Origin: Deltaproteobacteria bacterium
Lineage (GTDB): Bacteria > Desulfobacterota > Syntrophia > Syntrophales > Fen-1087
Direction of reading: 5' to 3'
NCBI GenBank assembly: GCA_026388595.1
Contig: JAPLJM010000209.1
Location: 1 to 5,411 of the forward strand
DNA: 5,411 bases
Shown one piece after another: positions 1 through 4,188 of the stretch; within the stretch, counting starts at the first letter, position 1, and each line of letters opens with the position of its first letter. A program made the translations under genes and the position numbers. The notes under the pieces were generated by a model that had not been told where the DNA came from, searched no databases, and worked only from the letters and a program-made list of their open reading frames with translations.

Positions 1-142
1 TATGAATATCAAAGAGATCCTGCATGGCCAGCGACATGATCAGGATAAAGGCTGCGGGCATGATAAACAGCACCGCCACCGCATGGATGTCCCTGCCGAT
101 GACCCGAAACTCTTTTTTCAGGATGTAATAAAATCTCGTCAA
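1..142 (-). CDS. ABC-2 type transporter permease, N-terminal fragment
   Basis: Only the first 47 codons are inside the window; the gene continues past the left edge. The reading begins at a TTG (142-140) with AGGGA at 157-153 as ribosome binding site, about 10 nt upstream. The peptide starts with a short basic cytoplasmic segment (RFYYILKKEFRVIGRD) followed by a hydrophobic segment at about residues 19-40, rich in Ile, Leu, Met and Ala and containing a Pro. This 'KEF...RD...LP' opening is typical of the DrrB/YhhJ/NodJ-like ABC-2 permeases, which form the membrane channel of an exporter. It directly follows the ATPase gene, whose TGA (148-146) lies in the same frame with a single ATT codon between stop and TTG, so the two are surely co-transcribed. 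No other start candidate exists after the TGA before the hydrophobic segment, so TTG is preferred. The substrate cannot be deduced. Confidence 0.8.
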   Translation of the reverse strand, partial: MTRFYYILKKEFRVIGRDIHAVAVLFIMPAAFILIMSLAMQDLFDIH

Positions 143-145
143 AAT

Positions 146-1066
146 TCAATGGTCCCTTAATCTCTCGCTCGTCAAGGCAATGAACAGGTCTTCCAGATTC
201 TTATAGCCGAAAACGATATCCTTGATTTTCACGTGTTCCTCCGCGAATATGGAAAAAAGCTTTTGCATATTCGGATAAAAGTGTTCATCACGGTCGACCA
301 AAAGGCGGTTCCGACAGACCCGCACACCGTCCAGGGCATCCAGTCGCTCCTTCAGGGATGGATGCAGGTCTTCGAATTCAATGGAAATCTTGCCGGTCTG
401 GGTGAGGACCATTTCCTTTCGGTCATGCAGGATAATTCTTCCTTCATCGATGATTGCGATCACGTCCGAAACCTGTTCGATTTCATCCATGTAATGGGAG
501 GTGTAAACAATGGTGGTTTGCCGCTCCTTATTTAATTTCACAATCATGTCGAGGATGTAGACCCGCGATTGCGTGTCCACGCCGACCGTGGGCTCATCCA
601 GATACAGGATCTGTGGGTCCGGTAGCAGTCCGATGGACAGGTTCAGCCGTCGCTTCATGCCCCCGGAGCATGCTTCCGCCTTTTTGTGGAGAAAGGATTG
701 CAGGCTGCCGATATCGATGCTCCGGTCGATGCGCGCCTTGAGCGCCCCGCCTTTCAGGCCGTACAGGGCGCCGAAATACTCCAGATTTTCGTAAACGGTG
801 AGCGTCGGATAGAAGGCGAAAGACTGCGGCACGATGCTGCCAATCGCCCGGATGGCTGACGGTTCCCGATCCAGGTCCAAACCATTGATCTGTACCTCTC
901 CCCTGTCTTTTTTGACAATCCCCGTCAGGATGGAGACCAGCGTTGTCTTCCCGGCACCGTTCGGTCCCAGCAGGCCCAGGATGGATCCGTCCGGGACAGA
1001 CAGCGTGACGTCGTCCAGGACGGGACGTCCGCTGTAAAATTTATAAAGGTGGCTGATCTGGATCAT
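146..1066 (-). CDS. ABC transporter ATP-binding protein (DrrA/CcmA-like)
   Basis: This is a 306-residue ATPase subunit of an ABC-2 type exporter, acting at the cytoplasmic face of the inner membrane and powering the permease encoded just downstream. All hallmarks are visible: Walker A GPNGAGKTT at 34-42, Q-loop Gln81, signature CSGGMKRR at 133-140 (Cys at the usual variable first position), Walker B ILYLDEPT at 153-160 with catalytic Glu158, D-loop VGVD at 161-164 and switch His191 in TSHYMDE. A C-terminal extension of about 80 residues ends in LEDLFIALT, the closing motif common to the DrrA/NodI/CcmA-type ATPases. The length is normal for the family. The ATG at 1066 follows GGGGA closely (1074-1070) and is the natural start because the ABC domain begins at residue 3. 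It is transcribed divergently from the dehydratase gene. The substrate (drug, lipid or polysaccharide) is not evident. A role in exporting the product of the neighbouring biosynthetic genes is possible but unproven. Confidence 0.95.
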   Translation of the reverse strand: MIQISHLYKFYSGRPVLDDVTLSVPDGSILGLLGPNGAGKTTLVSILTGIVKKDRGEVQINGLDLDREPSAIRAIGSIVPQSFAFYPTLTVYENLEYFGALYGLKGGALKARIDRSIDIGSLQSFLHKKAEACSGGMKRRLNLSIGLLPDPQILYLDEPTVGVDTQSRVYILDMIVKLNKERQTTIVYTSHYMDEIEQVSDVIAIIDEGRIILHDRKEMVLTQTGKISIEFEDLHPSLKERLDALDGVRVCRNRLLVDRDEHFYPNMQKLFSIFAEEHVKIKDIVFGYKNLEDLFIALTSERLRDH

Positions 1067-1143
1067 CTTTCCCCAATCTTTCGGAATGTCGCTGAATAGC
1101 AGAACTCATGCGAAAATAGAAGCAAAACTTTGTATAAATCTCC

Positions 1144-1194
1144 TTGACTTCCGGAAAATTTTCATCATAAAAGCGGGGCAACGGAACAACCGTT
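1144..1194 (+). promoter_or_regulatory. Probable sigma70-type promoter for the dehydratase-ketoreductase operon
   Basis: TTGACT (1144-1149) and CATAAA (1166-1171) are separated by 16 bp and match the -35 and -10 consensus at 5/6 and 4/6 positions. They lie in the 154-bp gap between the divergent ABC and dehydratase genes. Transcription would begin near 1178. Immediately there, AACGG-AACAA-CCGTT (1180-1194) forms a perfect 5-bp inverted repeat, which could be an operator or a small leader hairpin. This is a consensus match by eye only. No equally convincing promoter was found for the minus-strand ABC genes. Confidence 0.45.
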
Positions 1195-1220
1195 CAAAAT
1201 ACACCACAACCCGGATTGCT

Positions 1221-1661
1221 ATGCCTGTTGAAAATATCCGCATCGAAGATCTCATCCCCCACCGTGACCGGATGAAGCTGATCGATGACATCCTGGAGGT
1301 CGATGGAGAGATGGCCCGGACGTCCTCGGTTGTGACGGAAGCATGGCCCATAGACGAAGAGGCCCTCCTGAACCCGGTGATCCTTGTGGAGCTGGTGGCT
1401 CAGACATCCGGCGTGCATGAAGGCTGGAAAGCGCACCGGGAAGGCAAGGCCGGAACCAAGGGCTGGCTGGTGGGGATCAAGAAGGCGGACTTTTTTACGG
1501 ATGCGATTCCGCTCGGCACAGTCCTGACAACCACGGTCCGGACGTTATACGCCCTGCAGACCTATGCTGTGTTCACCGGGACCGTGGCGGCGGCGTCAAA
1601 GGTCCTGGCTCAAGTGGAAGTACAGGTCTTCCGGGAAGAAGATGACGAAAGGAGATCATAA
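1221..1661 (+). CDS. ApeP-like hotdog-fold 3-hydroxyacyl-ACP dehydratase
   Basis: This 146-residue protein resembles FabZ/FabA-type dehydratases, closest in style to the ApeP-like group of aryl-polyene clusters. These remove water from 3-hydroxyacyl-ACP to give the enoyl intermediate. The N-terminal IEDLIPHRDRMKLIDDILE (residues 8-26) corresponds to the opening 'LPHR..MLLLDR' of the family. The central hotdog helix is VILVELVAQTSGVHEGW (53-69), with Glu57 at the place of the FabZ catalytic Glu. GWLVGIKKADFF (81-92) and the beta strands to 137 complete the fold. The usual GHFPG motif with the catalytic His is absent; the aligned stretch reads AWPIDEEALLNPV. The frame stays open upstream to 1086, but the ATG at 1221 is chosen because family similarity starts there and the extra residues look non-coding. 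Its ribosome site is weak (GGA at 1213-1215). It is followed after 5 nt by the ketoreductase gene, so the two are an operon and would catalyse successive steps. Confidence 0.8.
   Translation: MPVENIRIEDLIPHRDRMKLIDDILEVDGEMARTSSVVTEAWPIDEEALLNPVILVELVAQTSGVHEGWKAHREGKAGTKGWLVGIKKADFFTDAIPLGTVLTTTVRTLYALQTYAVFTGTVAAASKVLAQVEVQVFREEDDERRS
1648..1655 (+). promoter_or_regulatory. Ribosome binding site of the ketoreductase gene
   Basis: AAAGGAGA lies inside the last codons of the dehydratase gene, 11 nt before the ATG at 1667. It is the strongest Shine-Dalgarno match among the plus-strand genes here and supports tightly linked translation of the two enzymes. Confidence 0.7.
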
Positions 1662-1666
1662 GCATT

Positions 1667-2395
1667 ATGACGGATCAGAAAGTGGCCATTGTTACGGGCG
1701 GCGCCCGGGGTATCGGGAGGGCGATCGCCGTGGAGCTGGCCCGGGCCGGATATTATCTTGTCATCAATTACAGGGCGAACGACCAGGCAGCGGAAGAGGC
1801 GCTGGCTATGGTCCGCGCTGCCGGCAGCGACGGTGAAAAGGTCAAGTTTGACGTCCGTGAGGCGGCGGCGGTAGATGCGGCCCTGCAGGACATCTTCTCC
1901 CGCTTTAAAACGATCGACGTCTTGGTAAATAACGCAGGGATCACCGCGGACGGGCTTTTTATCATGATGCCCGAGGAAGACTGGAACAGCGTAATCGACA
2001 CGACCCTCAAGGGTTTCTACAACATGACCAAGCCGGTTCTGAAAAAGATGGTTCGGAACAAGCGTGGGTCCGTCGTTTCCATCTCCTCGGTGGCTGGCCT
2101 GGTGGCCAACCGGGGGCAGGCGAATTATTCTGCAGCCAAGGCGGGCCTGCTCGCGGCGAGCCGCTCCATCGGGGCGGAGGTGGCCCGGCTGGGGGTCAGG
2201 ATGAATGTGGTCGCACCGGGATTAATCGAGACGGAAATGATCAGGGACGCTCCCATCGAGCGGATCAAAGAGGTCATCCCCATGAACAGAATCGGCAAGC
2301 CGGAGGAAGTGGCGCGGGTGGTCCGCTTTCTCTGCTCCGACGACGCCTCCTATATTACCGGCCAGGTGATCGGCGTCAACGGCGGTATGTTCTGA
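1667..2395 (+). CDS. fabG: FabG-type 3-oxoacyl-ACP reductase (SDR family)
   Basis: This 242-residue classical short-chain dehydrogenase/reductase has the length and pattern of FabG, which uses NADPH to reduce 3-oxoacyl-ACP to 3-hydroxyacyl-ACP in the cytoplasm. Visible motifs are the cofactor loop TGGARGIG (10-17), NNAG (88-91), the catalytic Ser141 in SISSVAG, and YSAAK with Tyr154 and Lys158. The C-terminus ITGQVIGVNGGMF is also typical. Compared with E. coli FabG (Ser138, Tyr151, Lys155, Asn110), the offset of three places residue 113 at the tetrad Asn. Here it is Thr (VIDTTLKGFYN), a notable deviation. Position directly after an ApeP-like dehydratase suggests a dedicated polyene or specialised acyl-chain reductase (ApeQ-like) rather than the housekeeping FabG. 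The reaction type is well supported; the exact pathway is inferred from neighbours. Confidence 0.92.
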   Translation: MTDQKVAIVTGGARGIGRAIAVELARAGYYLVINYRANDQAAEEALAMVRAAGSDGEKVKFDVREAAAVDAALQDIFSRFKTIDVLVNNAGITADGLFIMMPEEDWNSVIDTTLKGFYNMTKPVLKKMVRNKRGSVVSISSVAGLVANRGQANYSAAKAGLLAASRSIGAEVARLGVRMNVVAPGLIETEMIRDAPIERIKEVIPMNRIGKPEEVARVVRFLCSDDASYITGQVIGVNGGMF

Positions 2396-2414
2396 CAAAT
2401 CCGGAAAAGAGTCA

Positions 2415-2571
2415 CATGACCGTTGAAAAACGGCTTCGCCACGGCTCAAAATCTTTTTCGATTGAAATATGATAAGACTCAAATATATTTGGAATCAATA
2501 AATTAGTTTAATTTCTGGAAAGTCGAAAAATCTTTGATTCACCGCTAGCGAACCATTTTTCAACGGTCATG
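2415..2571. repeat. REPIN/MITE-like palindromic element, copy 1
   Basis: This 157-bp non-coding element begins 19 bp after the ketoreductase stop. Its ends are a perfect 16-bp inverted repeat (CATGACCGTTGAAAAA at 2415-2430, complement at 2556-2571). The similarity continues inward imperfectly for about 50 bp on each side, around an AT-rich core (about 2463-2521). Each arm can fold by itself when read from outside inward: left arm 2422-2462, right arm 2522-2564 on the minus strand. The right arm matches the left arm of copy 2 (2511-2576 against 3258-3323) at 58 of 66 positions by hand alignment, so the element may extend to 2576 on this side. No transposase is encoded within it. The architecture of two inverted hairpin units with a spacer fits a REPIN/BIME or a MITE, mobilised in trans if at all. 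No clear target-site duplication was seen. Confidence 0.75.
2462..2489 (+). promoter_or_regulatory. Candidate sigma70 promoter inside repeat copy 1
   Basis: TTGAAA (2462-2467) and TATATT (2484-2489) are each 5/6 matches to the -35 and -10 consensus with a 16-bp spacer. They lie in the AT-rich core of the first palindromic element and point toward the LolA-like gene, with an expected start near 2496. AT-rich sequence makes chance matches common, so confidence is moderate. The corresponding place in copy 2 is degraded and would point the opposite way. Confidence 0.4.
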
Positions 2572-2615
2572 CAAAGGTTTCAAAGAAGCAACCATTACTT
2601 GGAATCCATTTTCAT

Positions 2616-2619
2616 AAGG
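2616..2619 (+). promoter_or_regulatory. Ribosome binding site deciding the start of the LolA-like gene
   Basis: AAGG, 9 nt before the ATG at 2629, supports that start over the in-frame ATG at 2569. The earlier ATG overlaps the end of the palindromic repeat and would place 20 polar residues in front of a normal signal peptide. Confidence 0.6.
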
Positions 2620-2628
2620 TCTCAATAT

Positions 2629-3249
2629 ATGAGAGGAAATCGTAATATCTTAATTATTCCGGCCATCCTGGCGGGCTGCCTGTTGCTGGTCGGCTGGACG
2701 GACAGCTGGGAGCAGGTCCGGCGGGAAGCCGCCCATATTCAGTCCATCCACGCCCAGTTTACCCAGAAAAAGCAGATGGCGATCCTTTCAAAGCCCTTGT
2801 TATCCCAGGGGCAATTCTTTTTTCAGGCCCCTGCGTCCGTCCGCTGGGAATATACCGCGCCGGTCAAAAGCATCCTTCTGATGCACCAGGGATCGATGAA
2901 GCGCTACATCAATGCCGGGGGCGGGTTTACAGAGGAAGCGGAGGGGCGTCTTCCTGCCATGGAGATGGTCATGCAGGAAATCAGTGCATGGCTCCGCGGC
3001 CAATTCGATGAGAGTCGGTACTTTACGGCAACGCTTGTGAGCAAACCGTTTCCCAGGATCATTCTCACCCCAAAGGAAAAGTCCTTTGCCAGACTGATCA
3101 AGCGGATCGAACTGACCCCGTCCCCGCAGCCCGGCGTCCTGAAAGCCATCCTGATCGTAGAAGATGAAAAGACCACGACGCTTTTTGAATTCAGGGCGGT
3201 GCAGGTCAATCAACCGATTCCTGCGTCTGTCTTTCAGGTACCTCAATGA
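2629..3249 (+). CDS. LolA-like outer-membrane lipoprotein carrier
   Basis: This 206-residue (from the ATG at 2629) exported protein is similar to LolA, the periplasmic chaperone that carries lipid-modified molecules from inner to outer membrane. The N-terminus MRGNRN is basic and followed by a hydrophobic stretch to about residue 23, a Sec signal. LAGC at 14-17 looks like a lipobox but is followed by more hydrophobic residues. Family features are IHAQFTQKKQM (40-50), the strand pattern SQGQFFFQAPASVRWEY (59-75; compare 'GtF.f..P..vRWeY' in LolA) and the closing IPASVFQVP (198-206). LolA-like proteins of this kind accompany aryl-polyene and flexirubin clusters (ApeL-like) in addition to the housekeeping LolA. 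The gene stands between two inverted copies of a palindromic repeat. It is separated from the ketoreductase gene by 233 bp, so it may have its own promoter. Fold assignment is good; the cargo is inferred. Confidence 0.82.
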   Translation: MRGNRNILIIPAILAGCLLLVGWTDSWEQVRREAAHIQSIHAQFTQKKQMAILSKPLLSQGQFFFQAPASVRWEYTAPVKSILLMHQGSMKRYINAGGGFTEEAEGRLPAMEMVMQEISAWLRGQFDESRYFTATLVSKPFPRIILTPKEKSFARLIKRIELTPSPQPGVLKAILIVEDEKTTTLFEFRAVQVNQPIPASVFQVPQ

Positions 3250-3262
3250 TTCGAGCGCTTTG

Positions 3263-3420
3263 CATAACCGGTGAAAAATGGTTCGCAAGCGGCGAATCAA
3301 ATGTTTTTCGCCTTTCCAGTAATGAAGTTAACCGTTTGTTTTTAATCATCCTGTGATATGAGCAGATCTGAAGCGAAAAAGATTTTTGAGCGGCCGCGAA
3401 GCCACTTTCCAAAGGTCCTG
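3263..3420. repeat. REPIN/MITE-like palindromic element, copy 2 (inverted relative to copy 1)
   Basis: This 158-bp relative of the element at 2415-2571 lies in the opposite orientation. Its left arm matches the right arm of copy 1, and its right arm matches the left arm of copy 1. The distance between the inner TTTTTCG/CGAAAAAGA landmarks is 79 bp in both copies (3304-3382 and 2452-2530). The left arm forms a bulged hairpin at 3270-3312: outer stem GGTGAAAAA/TTTTTCGCC, inner stem TGGTTCGC/GCGAATCA, loop AAGCG, and a 4-nt bulge. It starts about 20 bp after the LolA-like stop and could also act as a 3'-end RNA structure. The right arm is more diverged and overlaps the first codons of the downstream lipoprotein reading frame. 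Similarity on the left may begin at 3258. Confidence 0.72.
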
Positions 3421-4113
3421 ATTCATCTTTTACTTAAACCGGCGGCGGCGTTGGGCCTGATTTTCATCGCCTTTGTCATGACGGCCTGCAGCAGTCTGCC
3501 GGAGATTAAACCACCCGGGCCGGGTCTGCAACCGATTCTTCTGGAGTGGTGTCAATCCATCTTCCCGGACGCACCCCATCAATTTGTCCATGCCATCGAG
3601 GCCCGGCTGCCCGATGATTCCCGAGCGACGGCCATGGGGATCGTCACCCTTGATCCGGCCAGAGGCATCATCCACTGCGTAATTATGACCATCGAAGGGT
3701 TTGTCCTTTTTGACGCCCGTTATCAGCAGGCGGTGACAGTTAACCGGGCGGTCTATCCATTTGATTCTCCTGAGTTCGCGGAAAGCATGATGGCGGATAT
3801 CCGGCTTGTCTTTTTCCCGCCCGGCAAGGCATTGGTGACGACAGGCGTTCTTGATAAGGGGTTCCCCGGATGCCGCTGGCAGACAGCCGATGGATTGGCC
3901 GTCGATGTGTTGCTCAATCAGCGGCTCGGCTGGGTTATCCGGCAATATGATACCAGTGATCACATTTCGCGCCAGGTCAGGGCCTATGCACTGAACCCGG
4001 AGGGTATTCCCGAAAAGATTGAACTCTCCCATTACAAATTTCCAAGTTATACCCTGAAAATGACGCTGCTGCAGGTGGAGCGCCTGCCTCAAGGGGACGG
4101 GCGCTTGAATTAA
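3358..4113 (+). CDS. Putative DUF3261-like outer-membrane lipoprotein
   Basis: The open frame encodes 251 residues. A hydrophobic segment (about 29-41) ends in the lipobox-like MTAC with Cys44 followed by Ser-Ser, so a lipoprotein sorted to the outer membrane is predicted. After the Cys comes a Pro-rich linker (LPEIKPPGPG), then a roughly 200-residue globular domain. The pattern includes AMGIVTLDPARGIIHCVIMTIEGFVLFDARY and, near 130-150, YPFDSPEFAESMMADIRLVFFPPGKA. It resembles DUF3261 lipoproteins found beside LolA-like genes in aryl-polyene clusters (ApeN-like); this is recognition by pattern, not by search. The start is uncertain: the ATG at 3358 is the first after an in-frame TAA (3343-3345) but has no visible ribosome site and lies inside the repeat element. 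The next conventional starts, TTG 3451 and ATG 3478, would truncate or remove the signal peptide. An AAAGG at 3411-3415 has no normal start codon after it. The biochemical role of the family is unknown. Confidence 0.68.
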   Translation: MSRSEAKKIFERPRSHFPKVLIHLLLKPAAALGLIFIAFVMTACSSLPEIKPPGPGLQPILLEWCQSIFPDAPHQFVHAIEARLPDDSRATAMGIVTLDPARGIIHCVIMTIEGFVLFDARYQQAVTVNRAVYPFDSPEFAESMMADIRLVFFPPGKALVTTGVLDKGFPGCRWQTADGLAVDVLLNQRLGWVIRQYDTSDHISRQVRAYALNPEGIPEKIELSHYKFPSYTLKMTLLQVERLPQGDGRLN

Positions 4114-4119
4114 TTTTTC

Positions 4120-4169
4120 AGGGATGCTATCTTCGGGAAACTCAACCGTACAACACCATCCCTTTTTTT
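4120..4169 (+). terminator. Possible rho-independent terminator after the lipoprotein gene
   Basis: AGGGATG (4120-4126) is a perfect complement of CATCCCT (4157-4163), and the latter runs into seven T residues (4163-4169). The stem is 7 bp and the T-run is good, but the 30-nt loop is long for an intrinsic terminator. It begins 7 bp after the lipoprotein stop and ends 19 bp before the radical SAM start. If real, it would separate the two genes transcriptionally at least in part. Confidence 0.4.
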
Positions 4170-4175
4170 GATGTA

Positions 4176-4181
4176 CAGGAG
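4176..4181 (+). promoter_or_regulatory. Ribosome binding site of the radical SAM gene
   Basis: CAGGAG ends 7 nt before the ATG at 4189. A nearer ATG at 4184 is followed at once by CAA and TGA, so it cannot be used for a protein and 4189 is the start. Confidence 0.7.
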
Positions 4182-4188
4182 CCATGCA

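Noticed and set aside
140..148. In-frame ATPase stop and permease start as a possible readthrough fusion
   Set aside because: TGA, ATT and TTG are in one frame, but a ribosome site precedes the TTG and separate ATPase and permease genes are normal, so ordinary coupled genes explain it.
1086..1220. Possible 45-residue N-terminal extension of the dehydratase
   Set aside because: The frame is open, but the residues do not resemble the family, and the likely promoter (1144-1171) lies inside it. Similarity begins right after the ATG at 1221.
2420..2433. CCGTT-GAAA-AACGG hairpin as a terminator for the ketoreductase gene
   Set aside because: The stem is perfect, with a GAAA loop, but only 5 bp and with no T-run after it. 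It is better explained as part of the repeat arm.
2569..2628. Earlier ATG for the LolA-like protein
   Set aside because: It overlaps the edge of the palindromic repeat, lacks a ribosome site and would put 20 polar residues before a normal signal peptide; the ATG at 2629 has AAGG at good spacing.
2415..3420. CRISPR array
   Set aside because: There are only two elements, each palindromic, about 850 bp apart and in opposite orientation, with a gene between; no regular spacers exist.
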